Origin: Gammaproteobacteria bacterium
GTDB taxonomy: Bacteria > Pseudomonadota > Gammaproteobacteria > Eutrophobiales > Eutrophobiaceae
Length of the DNA: 62,883 nt
Direction: 5' to 3'
Assembly: GCA_028819495.1 (NCBI GenBank)
Contig: JAPPLI010000026.1
Location: 1-62,883, forward strand
Shown: positions 8,940 to 17,416 of the stretch, one piece after another
How positions within the stretch are numbered: position 1 is the stretch's first letter
Layout: every line of letters begins with the position of its first letter
Position numbers and translations under genes: made by a program
The notes under the pieces: model-generated
The model's input: only the letters and a program-made list of their open reading frames with translations
The model's database searches: none
What the model was told of the DNA's origin: nothing

Positions 8940-9176
8940 TCACCCTCCCGTAACGGGCGGAAAGAAGGCGACTTCATCCCCTTCCTTCAATTCGGGGTCG
9001 CCCTTGACGTGTTCCATGTTGACGGCCACCAGCATCGCTTCCGGCATTTCATCATCGCCGCTGGCCCAGTTCCAGACGTCCGAGACCTTGAGGCCGTGCC
9101 TGAAGTCGAGCTGGTCTTCGGCGCGCCCCACTTCTTCCCGGATGCGGGCAAAAAACTTTACCTTAATTATGGACAT
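8940..9176 (-). CDS. moaD: Molybdopterin synthase sulfur carrier MoaD
   Basis: A 78-residue ubiquitin-fold sulfur carrier. It ends in PPVTGG, the Gly-Gly tail that is adenylated by MoeB and converted to a thiocarboxylate. The hydrophobic core strand IKVKFFARIREEVG at the N-terminus fits MoaD. It is immediately upstream of moaE and divergent from moaC across a 74-nt promoter region. A second MoaD-like gene occurs in the aldehyde oxidoreductase operon at 29.1 kb. Confidence 0.95.
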   Translation of the reverse strand: MSIIKVKFFARIREEVGRAEDQLDFRHGLKVSDVWNWASGDDEMPEAMLVAVNMEHVKGDPELKEGDEVAFFPPVTGG

Positions 9177-9250
9177 TGAATTTGCGCTACGTATAAACCT
9201 GACGGTGTTTGTCGTATTATAAACGCATAATACACGGGAGATGAATCTTT

Positions 9251-9730
9251 ATGGCGGACCTGACACATTTCAACGAAACCGGTGAAGCGCACATGGTTGA
9301 CGTCGGGGCCAAGGACGCAACCCACCGTATCGCCGTGGCTGAAGGGACCATCACGATGCAGGCCGGCACGCTGGCCTTGATCATGGAGGGAGGACACAAG
9401 AAGGGGGACGTGCTGGGAATCGCCAGGGTGGCCGGCATCATGGCGGCAAAGAAAACCGCGGAGCTGATCCCGCTGTGCCATCCGCTGGCCATCAGCCATA
9501 TCGACATCGGTCTTGAACCCAGGTCCGGCGAGAGCGCGGTGTATTGCCGGGCGCAGGTAGAGACCGTCGGCCCCACCGGGGTGGAGATGGAGGCTTTGAA
9601 CGCTGTGCAGGTGACCCTGCTGACGATCTACGACATGTGTAAGGCTGTGGACCGAGGCATGAGCATCGAGACGGTCAGACTCCTGGAGAAATCGGGGGGC
9701 AAGTCCGGGGACTGGGTGAGGGATACCTGA
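9251..9730 (+). CDS. moaC: Cyclic pyranopterin monophosphate synthase MoaC
   Basis: Converts 3',8-cyclo-GTP to cPMP, following Moa[13 protein letters not shown] (about residues 76-87) and [20 protein letters not shown] (about residues 132-151) with the final GGKSGDW are the conserved active-site blocks. Length is 159 residues. It is divergent from moaDE and separated by 74 nt. A GGGAG-type ribosome site sits about 10 nt before the ATG. Confidence 0.96.
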   Translation: MADLTHFNETGEAHMVDVGAKDATHRIAVAEGTITMQAGTLALIMEGGHKKGDVLGIARVAGIMAAKKTAELIPLCHPLAISHIDIGLEPRSGESAVYCRAQVETVGPTGVEMEALNAVQVTLLTIYDMCKAVDRGMSIETVRLLEKSGGKSGDWVRDT

Positions 9731-9738
9731 AGATATAT

Positions 9739-9801
9739 GGGGTCAGAGTAAAATTTCTGGCGAAATTCTTACTCTGACCCCAGAGATTTTACTCTGACCC
9801 C
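9739..9801. repeat. GGGGTCAGAG hairpin repeat, copy 3 (one and a half units)
   Basis: A complete 43-nt hairpin (9739-9781) followed after 5 nt by an additional right arm TTTTACTCTGACCCC. It sits between the convergent moaC and NorD-like genes, a position where it could also serve as a bidirectional terminator. Confidence 0.9.
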
Positions 9802-9807
9802 TTGAAT

Positions 9808-11979
9808 TCAGGTAGTCAATCGGCGGTAGATGTCGGACACTTTATAGGGCAGTTTGCGTACGTCATCGATCACCGTGTAGTTGGCGCTGCCGTACATGTA
9901 GGGCAGGTACTCCCTCGCCTCGTTGTCGATGGTAATGCAAAATGGATAGATACCGCCGGCGCGGACTTCCGCGATGGCCTGGCGGGTGTCTTCCATGCCG
10001 TAGCGGCCCCGGTAACCGCCGTAATCCTCGGGTTTGCCGTCGGACAGGGTAATCAGCAACCTGGACCTGGCCTTCAGCGCCTGCAGGTATTTTCCCAGGT
10101 GGCGTATTGCTACGCCCATACGTGTATAGGTCCTGGGTTTGATGCCGCTGATCCGGGCCCGCACCAGCGCCGTGCAGGCCTCCTCAAACTTTTTGACCCG
10201 GTAGATTTCACAACGCTTGTGTGTCCTGCCGGAAAATCCGTAGATGGCGTAAGGGTCGGATAACATCTCCAGGGCCTCGCAGAGCAATACCAGCGCCTCT
10301 CTTTCCACCAGGTTAACCCAGCCCCGGGTGGAACCGCTCATGTCCACCATGAACATCACCGCCACGTCGCGCCGGCTCCTGTGGAAACAACTGTACAGGT
10401 TCTCGCTCATCTCCAGGCCCTGCCGGCGGTCGGCGCTGGCTTCCACCAGGGCGTCAAAATCAATCTCATCGCCGAAGGTCTGGCGCTTGCGCTGTTCATA
10501 ACCCTCGGCCATCGTCTCGAACGAACGGCGCACCGATTGCAGGTGAAAACGGTATTTTTCCAGTGTCCCGGTGTAAAAATTGTCCTCGACCGGTACGATG
10601 TCAACTTCCGTCAGGGCGCAGAATTCGTTACGGTAGCGTTGCCTGGTGTAATCCCATTCCGGGTAATACACCGGATTTTGCAGGTCGTAGCCTGCGGCGG
10701 CGTCCTTGCCGACTTCGCCCGCGCCGGACTCCGTACCCGCATCCGGAAAACCGGAATAACCTCCACTGACCTGCAGGTAATCTTCGGGCAACCGGCCCAG
10801 GTCCTGGATGATGGACACCAGCAACTGTTTTACCTCGTCATCGGCAACAGGCTCCTGGTCCCTGAAAAGCAGTGTCAAGGCGCCGGGCCCCTGGTTTACG
10901 CTGTTAAAACCAACGCCGGGATCCACCCCGGATACCGTCCATTGCCCATTGTCCGGCTCGCCGGCGCCGGCAATGACCAGGCCCGGCTGTTCCCGGCCGA
11001 TTCGCGCCAGCGACTGCTGCAATTTGTCTTTCTCCTGTTTCACCCGCTCCCGCAGCTTTTCCAGGACCGTTTCCGGGAAGTACTCGCCGTGATAAGCCTT
11101 GCGCGCCGGGAGCGGTTTCCCCAGGTTGCCGCTTATCCTGTCCATGCTGTCCATGGGACCTGCGCCGGCCTGCAGCAGCAAGCGGTTATCCTCAGACCAA
11201 GCCAGGTAACGCGCCCTGCCGTCTTCGTCCAGGTTATCCAGGCGCCTCAGCTCCCGGTGCAGCCCCGGAAAATCCAGGGCCAGGCGCGCCTCCAGGCGCA
11301 GGCTTTCCAGGGCCGCAAAAACAGGCAGGGCGCGGGGCAGGCCGGGCAATTGCAACAGGCGTTCCAAGGCGTCCAGGCGCCAGCCTCCGTAGCGGTTCTG
11401 CGCCCAGTGATACACGGCGGTCAGCTTGTACAGGGTTTCATTATCACTGCGCCTGTCGAAGACATTCAAGAAAGCCGGCAGGTAAATGGACTCCGTGTCG
11501 GTAAAGACATGCTCTCCGTTCACGACGCGCAGGGGGCGTCCGCCCAGGCCGGTCAAATATTTTTCCAGGAAGGGTTCGAGTTCTTCCAGGCGCACTCCGG
11601 ATTGCCGGGCTCGGTACTCTTCGGCGAATCCATCCAGGTTTGCTATGGCCTCAATAGCAGCGCCCAGACCGCGTTTGTCATACCGGTCCAGGATCGCGGT
11701 CATCCAGGCATCAACGCCTTCTATTTCCAGGAGAGCTAACGCGCGGTCAAGCCGGCCTGAGAAATGCGCCAGCAGGTCAGGATGGTCCTGTTGCAGGATT
11801 TGTAACCAATGGTCTATGCAACGCCGGGCCGCGGTGCCCAGTTCCGGCAAAGAGTGGACCAGATCCTCCCCGGGAGGTCCGGGAGACAGACCGCCTCCCA
11901 CCGCGCGTAGTAAATGCGCGGGGATCTGTACTCTTTCGCGAGTCTGCTCCGTGTCGGGTGGTGACGCCGAGATGTCCAT
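9808..11979 (-). CDS. NorD/CbbO-like von Willebrand factor A protein
   Basis: A 723-residue protein with a C-terminal vWA domain. The MIDAS motif is FMVDMSGSTRGW (near residues 535-545), followed by LITLSDGKPEDYGGYRGRYGMEDTR. The N-terminal part is helical and not otherwise recognisable. NorD and CbbO proteins work with a NorQ/CbbQ AAA+ ring to remodel or activate a metalloenzyme. Here the AAA+ partner lies directly upstream on the same strand, across an 87-nt gap holding a hairpin repeat. No nitric oxide reductase or RuBisCO gene is nearby. CoxE-like proteins that mature molybdenum CO dehydrogenase use the same partnership, so a molybdoenzyme or quinoprotein target is plausible. Confidence 0.85.
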   Translation of the reverse strand: MDISASPPDTEQTRERVQIPAHLLRAVGGGLSPGPPGEDLVHSLPELGTAARRCIDHWLQILQQDHPDLLAHFSGRLDRALALLEIEGVDAWMTAILDRYDKRGLGAAIEAIANLDGFAEEYRARQSGVRLEELEPFLEKYLTGLGGRPLRVVNGEHVFTDTESIYLPAFLNVFDRRSDNETLYKLTAVYHWAQNRYGGWRLDALERLLQLPGLPRALPVFAALESLRLEARLALDFPGLHRELRRLDNLDEDGRARYLAWSEDNRLLLQAGAGPMDSMDRISGNLGKPLPARKAYHGEYFPETVLEKLRERVKQEKDKLQQSLARIGREQPGLVIAGAGEPDNGQWTVSGVDPGVGFNSVNQGPGALTLLFRDQEPVADDEVKQLLVSIIQDLGRLPEDYLQVSGGYSGFPDAGTESGAGEVGKDAAAGYDLQNPVYYPEWDYTRQRYRNEFCALTEVDIVPVEDNFYTGTLEKYRFHLQSVRRSFETMAEGYEQRKRQTFGDEIDFDALVEASADRRQGLEMSENLYSCFHRSRRDVAVMFMVDMSGSTRGWVNLVEREALVLLCEALEMLSDPYAIYGFSGRTHKRCEIYRVKKFEEACTALVRARISGIKPRTYTRMGVAIRHLGKYLQALKARSRLLITLSDGKPEDYGGYRGRYGMEDTRQAIAEVRAGGIYPFCITIDNEAREYLPYMYGSANYTVIDDVRKLPYKVSDIYRRLTT

Positions 11980-12011
11980 CTGTGGCTCCCGCTAACTTCG
12001 GTCAGATAGCT

Positions 12012-12054
12012 GGGGTCAGAGTAAAAATTCTGGCGAATTTCTTACTCTGACCCC
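12012..12054. repeat. GGGGTCAGAG hairpin repeat, copy 4
   Basis: Canonical 43-nt unit: outer arm GGGGTCAGAGTAA, inner arm AAATTC, loop TGGC, then GAATTT and TTACTCTGACCCC. It lies between the two genes of the AAA+/vWA pair, so it is probably transcribed as a hairpin within their message. Confidence 0.93.
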
Positions 12055-12066
12055 GGAATTTGCGGA

Positions 12067-12879
12067 TTACAATACGGAGGCGCAAAGTTCCCTGACCGTT
12101 TTCAGTATTTCTTCGTCGTCGGTGAGGGCCTGGTTCACCGCGGTCTCACAGGCTTGGCGGGGAGCTATGCCATGCCGGATCAACCTGGCCGCGTTCACAA
12201 TCAACCTGGTGCTGGCGCCTTCGGTCAGCCCATTGTCCTTAAGGTTCCTGGTCATGCCGGCAAACCTGACCAGCATCGTGGCCGTTGCCGTGTTGACGCC
12301 TGTTTCTTTCACCAGGATCTCCACTTCCCGGTCGGGCTGGGGGTAGGAAAAATCCAGCGCGACAAACCGTTGCCGCGTGCTCTGCTTCAAGTCCTTGAGA
12401 ACGCTCTGGTACCCGGGGTTGTAGGAAACCGTCAAACAGAACTCTGGCGGGGCCTCCAGCAATTCACCCAGTTTTTCTATGGGCAGGAGACGCCGGTCAT
12501 CACACAAGGGATGGATTACCACTGTCGTGTCCTTCCTGGCCTCAACGATCTCGTCCAGGTAGCAGATAGCGCCGCTGCGCACCGCCCGCGTCAGCGGACC
12601 GTCAACCCAGACAGTCTCCCCACCCTTGATCAGGTAGCGCCCTACCAGGTCGGAGGCGGACAAATCATCATGGCAGGATACCGTGATCACGGGCCGGTCA
12701 AGACGCCAGCTCATGTATTCCATGAACCGGGTTTTGCCGCACCCGGTGGGACCCTTCAGCAATACAGGCAGGCCGTTGCCGGCGGCCGCCTCGAATATGT
12801 CTATCTCGTTGCCGGCAGGCTCATAGTAAGGCTCCTGCCGGATGGCATATTCTTCAATCCTGACGGGGTTGGCGCTCAC
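12067..12879 (-). CDS. NorQ/CbbQ-family AAA+ ATPase (MoxR type)
   Basis: A 270-residue AAA+ protein. Walker A is LLKGPTGCGKTRFMEYM (about residues 37-53), Walker B is GAICYLDEIVEAR (near residue 110), and sensor-1 is LTVSYNPGYQS. This matches the NorQ/CbbQ branch of MoxR ATPases, which form hexamers that act with a vWA partner on a target enzyme. The partner gene follows downstream. The location between Moco genes and pterin genes suggests activation of a cofactor-dependent oxidoreductase, but nothing in the sequence names it. Confidence 0.92.
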   Translation of the reverse strand: MSANPVRIEEYAIRQEPYYEPAGNEIDIFEAAAGNGLPVLLKGPTGCGKTRFMEYMSWRLDRPVITVSCHDDLSASDLVGRYLIKGGETVWVDGPLTRAVRSGAICYLDEIVEARKDTTVVIHPLCDDRRLLPIEKLGELLEAPPEFCLTVSYNPGYQSVLKDLKQSTRQRFVALDFSYPQPDREVEILVKETGVNTATATMLVRFAGMTRNLKDNGLTEGASTRLIVNAARLIRHGIAPRQACETAVNQALTDDEEILKTVRELCASVL

Positions 12880-12900
12880 CAGACGCCTCCAATACGCGTG

Positions 12901-13290
12901 TCAGCCATACTTGATGTACTTGAAGCGCTGGTCGTCCGGCGTGCCGTCCAGGGCGCTGTCTTCGTCCACGCCCGGTTGCCACATCACCACTTCCTCGATC
13001 TTTTTTGCCAGTTCGAAGTCCTTGTCGGTCACGCCTTTTGCCGCGTGGTTCATCAGTTTGACGATAACGAAGGCATAGCTTGCGGTCAGGTCGGGATGGT
13101 GCCAGCCCGCTTCGGCCAAGTGGCCGACCGTGTTGATCACCATCAGCGTGCCTTTCCAGCCGCTGGTCTTGTACCGGCGCCGGATCCAGCCGTCCTCGTA
13201 ATACCAGTTCGGCAGTTCGTCCTTGAGCCGCTGTTCAATCTCATCCACCTCGTAGGTGGCATCTTTCGTTTCTTTACGCCACTTTGCCAT
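12901..13290 (-). CDS. Pterin-4a-carbinolamine dehydratase-like protein
   Basis: A 129-residue protein whose core TVGHLAEAGWHHPDLTASYAFVIVKLMNHAAKGVTDKD matches the PCD/DCoH fold, including the HHP motif used to dehydrate 4a-hydroxypterins. The N-terminal YYEDGWIRRRYK block is also family-like. It has an acidic C-terminal tail that standard PCDs lack. No phenylalanine hydroxylase is nearby, whereas pterin-related C1 genes flank it. A role in H4MPT-type cofactor synthesis or recycling is therefore more likely than one in aromatic hydroxylation. Confidence 0.82.
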   Translation of the reverse strand: MAKWRKETKDATYEVDEIEQRLKDELPNWYYEDGWIRRRYKTSGWKGTLMVINTVGHLAEAGWHHPDLTASYAFVIVKLMNHAAKGVTDKDFELAKKIEEVVMWQPGVDEDSALDGTPDDQRFKYIKYG

Positions 13291-13362
13291 AAGTGTTCCC
13301 CTTTTACGGAATGGTTGTTCGTATCGTATTGTAGCAAATTACCATTTGATATATGGTGCCAA

Positions 13363-13472
13363 AGGCAGTCCGGGATAGTCGGTTCAGGACACGCTGTGAA
13401 TACATCCCTGTACGCTTCGTCATCCGCTATCCCTGCGGATGATATTCCTGAACCGACTATCCCGGACTGCCT
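13363..13472. repeat. 27-bp inverted repeat with 56-nt loop
   Basis: The left arm (13363-13389, beginning AGGCAGTCCGGGATAGTCGG) is perfectly complementary to the right arm (13446-13472). The loop contains CACGCTGTGAATACATCCCT and a small inner hairpin (CATCCGC...GCGGATG). The right arm and part of the loop lie inside the 3' end of the MfnB-like gene. It looks like a dispersed intergenic repeat that inserted at the end of the coding region. Confidence 0.9.
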
Positions 13473-14169
13473 CCCAAGTTGTGAAAAGGGAACTTTTCGG
13501 AATCAGCTTCCTGATTTTGGCAACTTTTGCGCCGTCCATCTCTGAAGTGCGCCGGTGTCGTTTGCACAAGGCGCCGCGGAACCCCAGGTAGTCCGGGTTG
13601 ATTTCCAGCAAAGGTGGGATGTCCTTCCTGGTCAATGAACCCGCAAGGCCGGTAACCAGTCCTGCCTGTTCTGCCTTGCGGACGAACTCCGTCAGTGTAC
13701 CGTCGTCGAGCTTGTCCCGCAGGTTCCCGTTTGCCTTCTCGCAGGTATCCAGCATCACGCCCGTGATGCCGCCGCGCCGGAGTCGCTGGAAGTCGATGTC
13801 GGGTGGATACAGTTCGGCAAAAAAGACCAGGACAATGGAGATGCCCCTGCCCGTGAGCCGCTCCAGGACGGACAGCATGAACGGCGAGATGTTCCTGTCA
13901 AACACGCCGACCTTGACGATATCGACGCCGCAGGCGTGCATGCCGGCGACGGCGCTCTCAAGTTCCACGGCATAGACCGGGAGGTCGCCGATAGTGGCGC
14001 TGAGCATGGTATTTTTGTCCGGTAGAGACGCGATGGCGCGTACGCTGTCTTCATCCAGCGCGCCCAGCGCGCCCCTGGCGGGGTCTTTCAAATCTATCAC
14101 GTCCGCCCCAAGGGAACGAACCAGTTGCGCCTCATGCAGGGATGAGACGCTGGCGAGAAATCCCGTCAT
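13420..14169 (-). CDS. (5-formylfuran-3-yl)methyl phosphate synthase-like (MfnB/DUF556)
   Basis: A 249-residue TIM-barrel protein. MTGFLASVSSLHEAQLV, VIDLKDPARGALGAL (residues 24-38, with the Schiff-base-type Lys-Asp), DIVKVGVFD and GLAGSLTRKDIP match MfnB, which condenses two glyceraldehyde-3-phosphates to the furan precursor of methanofuran. Homologues occur in H4MPT-using methylotrophic bacteria. The natural C-terminus appears to end near residue 225; the last ~20 residues (from about LFTTWEAVRD) are encoded by an inverted repeat. Downstream of the DUF447 gene with a 3-nt gap. Confidence 0.9.
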   Translation of the reverse strand: MTGFLASVSSLHEAQLVRSLGADVIDLKDPARGALGALDEDSVRAIASLPDKNTMLSATIGDLPVYAVELESAVAGMHACGVDIVKVGVFDRNISPFMLSVLERLTGRGISIVLVFFAELYPPDIDFQRLRRGGITGVMLDTCEKANGNLRDKLDDGTLTEFVRKAEQAGLVTGLAGSLTRKDIPPLLEINPDYLGFRGALCKRHRRTSEMDGAKVAKIRKLIPKSSLFTTWEAVRDSRFRNIIRRDSG

Positions 14170-14172
14170 TTT

Positions 14173-14751
14173 TTACCTCTTATCAGCATCGTTTGAATTG
14201 CCCGCATAATATTGCTCGACCTTTTCCATCAACCATTGCCACGCGGTCTGTTCGTTTTCTCCCGCGGTCTTGCCGATGGCGATATCCAGGTATTCCAGTT
14301 CCGAGCGGATCTTCTGTTCCGGCAACAGGTGCAGGCGGCTCACCAGTATCGCCGCTTCGACCACCGCGGCCTGGGCGCGGTTGAAGCCCCTGAACGGCCC
14401 GTGGGTAGCGGCATGCACCGCGCGGCAGGTAAACAACGGGCGCAGTTCGTCATCCTTGCTACTCTCTACCCGTACTTCTACGTGGGAAAGGGCGCCGGCC
14501 AGGCGTTTGCAGGCAATATGAGTCGCTTGCACCACCGGCCAGTCATGGCGGCCAGTCAGACAGCCGGCAATGATCAAGACATCCGCCGTAGCGTTAATCA
14601 CCGCCACACCGGAGTGTAGCAGGTTATCCAGGGTCCGTGACGGCTTGAACGGTGCAATCAGGTATTTTTCATTTTCATGGCGAATGCCCATGGGCGCGAT
14701 ATGCACGCTCCCGTCCGGGTTCATGGTGGTGATGACCGTTTCGTAAATCAT
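14173..14751 (-). CDS. DUF447-family protein (C1/H4MPT cluster)
   Basis: A 192-residue protein with a flavin-reductase-like split barrel at its start (MIYETVITTMNPDGSVHIAPMGIR). DUF447 proteins occur in methanogens and in the archaeal-type C1 gene clusters of methylotrophic proteobacteria. Their reaction is not established; the fold suggests FMN binding. The gene overlaps the DUF6513 gene by 4 nt and is followed by the MfnB-like gene, so the three are one operon. Confidence 0.87.
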   Translation of the reverse strand: MIYETVITTMNPDGSVHIAPMGIRHENEKYLIAPFKPSRTLDNLLHSGVAVINATADVLIIAGCLTGRHDWPVVQATHIACKRLAGALSHVEVRVESSKDDELRPLFTCRAVHAATHGPFRGFNRAQAAVVEAAILVSRLHLLPEQKIRSELEYLDIAIGKTAGENEQTAWQWLMEKVEQYYAGNSNDADKR

Positions 14752-16199
14752 GGAGTTTTTCGTTTTTTCGCCTGCAAAGTCGCCCCGGCAGGTTTGTGTT
14801 CATCGGCGGCCCGGCCCTTCATGTCGTGCGCGGACTGCATGCGCTGCTCCCGATCTGCATCCGTTTCGGGGGCGACCGCCACTCCCCAGTCCAGGTCCTC
14901 GTCCTGCACGTAACGTTTGCCCAGTTTCAGGGCGGCCTCCGCCTTCGCCAGTTCGACGCCCATGTAGAAGGCATGGGGCGCATCGTCCTCCAGCAGTTTT
15001 AGCGCGGGAAATAATTCATAGGGACCCTGCCCCGTCACCAGGCCGTCACGGTTGAATACGTGGATGCCTTCCGGCGTTATTTCCACCCGGTAACTGGGGT
15101 CGGTGATCTGTTCGGCCAGTTCCCTGATCTCGTCCAGGTCATAGGGGAATGGCTTGCGTTCATGGCCGGTCAACAGGCCGCCGTCTATGCCCTTGGGAAG
15201 CCCCTCATCCTGTTTTGCCGCGTACATGATGCGCCGGGCCAGATCCAGTTCGCGCACCACGGAACAGGCATGGGGGCTGACTTCGGTCGCCAGCACGTGG
15301 TTGATGTCCAGTTCCGATATGATGCCGCACAGCATGGCATTGATGCCGCCGGTCTCGGCCTCGGTCAACTCGGTCAGGTTGCCGGTCCCCATCATGATCT
15401 CGATGCCGGGGTAGCGCTCCCGCAAGGCGTGGTAGCGGATGATGGAAGCGGTAAACCCGAAGTGGACCGGGTCCAGGATACTGTCGGCGATGAACGGTTT
15501 ATCCTGCTCCATGAATTTATCTATCAGCCGGTACAGGGAGGGCATATCGGTGTGCTGTTCCGGGATCAGGACGGGAATTGCCGCCGTCTGTTCCGCTATC
15601 CAGGCGCTGCCTTCATGCAGGCTCAGCAGGTAATCGGCGCCCGCGTTTGCGCCGCGCAGCAGTTCATCGTTGTCCAGGGAATCGATACTGACCGTGTAAC
15701 CTTCCCCGTGCAGCGCCTGTACGGCCTCTTCCAGGTGCGGGAATCGAGTATCCGGCAGGCAACCGACGTCGATCACATCGGCGCCGTCCCTTTTGTATCT
15801 TGCGGCCCTGGCCAGGATCTCATCCACGCTGATCTGCGGCGCCTCCACGATCTCGGCAAAAATGCCCATACTGTAATCATCCAGGCTGACCGCCTGTGCC
15901 GCGCGCCCGAAAAAAACGGGCAGGTCCTTGACGTCCACGGTGCCCCGTTGCACCGGTACGCCCAGGGTTCCGCCCAAGGCATCCAGGTCGCCCTGGCACA
16001 GTCCAGGCACCACGATGCGGTCCACCCCCTCCAGGTCACGGAGACGACGGCCGATCATCTGCGCGGTCATCAGGGCGGCGACACTGACGCCGATGTTGCG
16101 TATCTCGTGGTCGAACTCCACCGGCTGCATGGCATCCAGGACGCGCTGCAGGCGCTTTTGCGCGAGCTTGCCGGTCAGGAAGAGGATGTGCTCTGTCAT
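14748..16199 (-). CDS. DUF6513 / dihydropteroate synthase-related protein
   Basis: A 483-residue protein. After an N-terminal domain of about 120 residues (MTEHILFLTGKLAQKRLQRVL...) it has a DHPS-like barrel: RDGADVIDVGCLPDTRFP near residue 140, TVSIDSLDN near residue 172 and IMMGTGNLTELTEAETGG near residue 270. This architecture is found in archaea and in the H4MPT-linked gene clusters of methylotrophs, where it is thought to take part in methanopterin synthesis. The C-terminal 50 residues are charged. It begins the three-gene C1 operon, and the true folate folP is present separately at 18.9 kb. Confidence 0.85.
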   Translation of the reverse strand: MTEHILFLTGKLAQKRLQRVLDAMQPVEFDHEIRNIGVSVAALMTAQMIGRRLRDLEGVDRIVVPGLCQGDLDALGGTLGVPVQRGTVDVKDLPVFFGRAAQAVSLDDYSMGIFAEIVEAPQISVDEILARAARYKRDGADVIDVGCLPDTRFPHLEEAVQALHGEGYTVSIDSLDNDELLRGANAGADYLLSLHEGSAWIAEQTAAIPVLIPEQHTDMPSLYRLIDKFMEQDKPFIADSILDPVHFGFTASIIRYHALRERYPGIEIMMGTGNLTELTEAETGGINAMLCGIISELDINHVLATEVSPHACSVVRELDLARRIMYAAKQDEGLPKGIDGGLLTGHERKPFPYDLDEIRELAEQITDPSYRVEITPEGIHVFNRDGLVTGQGPYELFPALKLLEDDAPHAFYMGVELAKAEAALKLGKRYVQDEDLDWGVAVAPETDADREQRMQSAHDMKGRAADEHKPAGATLQAKKRKTP

Positions 16200-16555
16200 G
16201 GATTATGTGATTTATCCGCAGATTACGCAGATTAACGCAGATGATAAAAACATAAAAGTCACATTGCTTTCGGATGGTTAGGGTCAGAGTAAAAATTCTG
16301 GCGAATTTCTTACTCTGACCCCGGGCTTTCGACAGAATTTTTACTCTGACCCCGGAGATTTGGAATTACTATTGGCTTATATGAACCAATTCTGTTGTTC
16401 AATGGTTTAATATAACGACTTGCCATGCTATAATTGTTTTCTTACTGAACTCATAACTTATTGTTTTATATGCCTTATTTTTTCTGCAGGGAACACTGCA
16501 GGAACTGGCATGATTTTCGCTCTGTTTTTCAGAGCAGGTAAACAAAGAGACGTAA
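16200..16555. other. Intergenic region between divergent C1 operon and pqqC
   Basis: A 356-nt stretch with no gene. It starts with a short tandem-like motif CCGCAGATTACGCAGATTAA (around 16216-16235), continues with hairpin repeat copy 5, and ends with an AT-rich stretch that probably holds the pqqC promoter. I looked here for the short pqqA peptide with its Glu-x3-Tyr core and did not find it. Confidence 0.6.
16281..16353. repeat. GGGGTCAGAG hairpin repeat, copy 5 (one and a half units)
   Basis: A 42-nt hairpin identical to the canonical unit except for the first G, followed by a second right arm TTTTTACTCTGACCCC ending at 16353. It lies upstream of pqqC. The same one-and-a-half arrangement recurs at 9739 and 46968. 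Confidence 0.9.
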
Positions 16556-17290
16556 ATGGCTGACACAGAAACACAGGCTCCGTGGTCCCGGCAGGAATTC
16601 GAAAAGCGCTTGCGCGACAAGGAAAAATACTACCACATCCATCATCCGTTCCACGTGCTGATGAATTCGGGAAAACTGGACAAGCCGGCGATACAGGGCT
16701 GGGTGGCCAACCGGTTTTATTACCAGACCAGCATCCCGGTGAAGGATGCCGCGATCATGGCCAACTGCCGCGAACGGGACGTCAGGCGCCAATGGGTGCA
16801 GCGCATTATCGACCACGACGGGCAGGACGGTGAAGACGGCGGCATCGAGGCATGGCTGCAACTGGGCGAGGCCGTGGGCCTGGGCCGGAGCGAATTAATC
16901 TCCGAGGAACGCGTGTTGCCCGGCGTGCGTTTCGCCATAGACGCTTACTACAACTTCGCCCGCACGGCCACCTGGCAGGAAGCGGCCTGTTCATCGCTCA
17001 CCGAACTGTTCGCCCCGAAGATACACCAGAAGCGGCTGGACAACTGGCCGCAGCATTACACCTGGATAGACGAAAAGGGATACAACTACTTCCGCAAGCG
17101 GCTGAGCGAAGCGAGGCGGGACGTGCAGCACGGCCTGGACGTTACCCTGGATTATTTCAGGACCCGGGCGGAGCAGGAGCGGGCGCTGAACATCCTGCAA
17201 CTGAAGCTGGATATACTCTGGACCATGCTGGACGCCATGTGGATGGCCTATATTGAAAACAAGCCGCCCTATTACTGTGTAGATACATGA
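16556..17290 (+). CDS. pqqC: Pyrroloquinoline-quinone synthase PqqC
   Basis: Cofactor-free oxidase that closes the ring and performs the final oxidation of the intermediate to PQQ. The 244-residue all-helical protein has the family blocks [17 protein letters not shown] (about residues 22-38), [20 protein letters not shown] and the C-terminal [15 protein letters not shown]. It is the first gene of pqqC-pqqD-pqqE on the plus strand; a 126-nt gap to pqqD contains a hairpin repeat. Confidence 0.96.
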   Translation: MADTETQAPWSRQEFEKRLRDKEKYYHIHHPFHVLMNSGKLDKPAIQGWVANRFYYQTSIPVKDAAIMANCRERDVRRQWVQRIIDHDGQDGEDGGIEAWLQLGEAVGLGRSELISEERVLPGVRFAIDAYYNFARTATWQEAACSSLTELFAPKIHQKRLDNWPQHYTWIDEKGYNYFRKRLSEARRDVQHGLDVTLDYFRTRAEQERALNILQLKLDILWTMLDAMWMAYIENKPPYYCVDT

Positions 17291-17332
17291 ATACAGACAC
17301 TTGGGTTCTGGGTAGAGATGTATCAATATCTT

Positions 17333-17375
17333 GGGGTCAGAGTAAAAATTCTGGCGAATTTCTTACTCTGACCCC
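17333..17375. repeat. GGGGTCAGAG hairpin repeat, copy 6
   Basis: Canonical 43-nt unit, identical to the copies at 12012 and 29320. It lies inside the pqq operon between pqqC and pqqD, where the transcript would fold a long stem. It has no poly-U tail in the pqq direction, so it is more likely an mRNA stability or processing element than a terminator. Confidence 0.93.
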
Positions 17376-17416
17376 TGACTTTTGGATTTTTACTCCCCCC
17401 CATATATCCATATATC

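Noticed and set aside
16216..16240. CGCAGATTACGCAGATTAAC tandem-like motif and the CCACAGAGGACACAGAG motif at about 34190
   Set aside because: Short, degenerate, with too few units to call a tandem repeat or regulatory site; recorded only as intergenic motifs.
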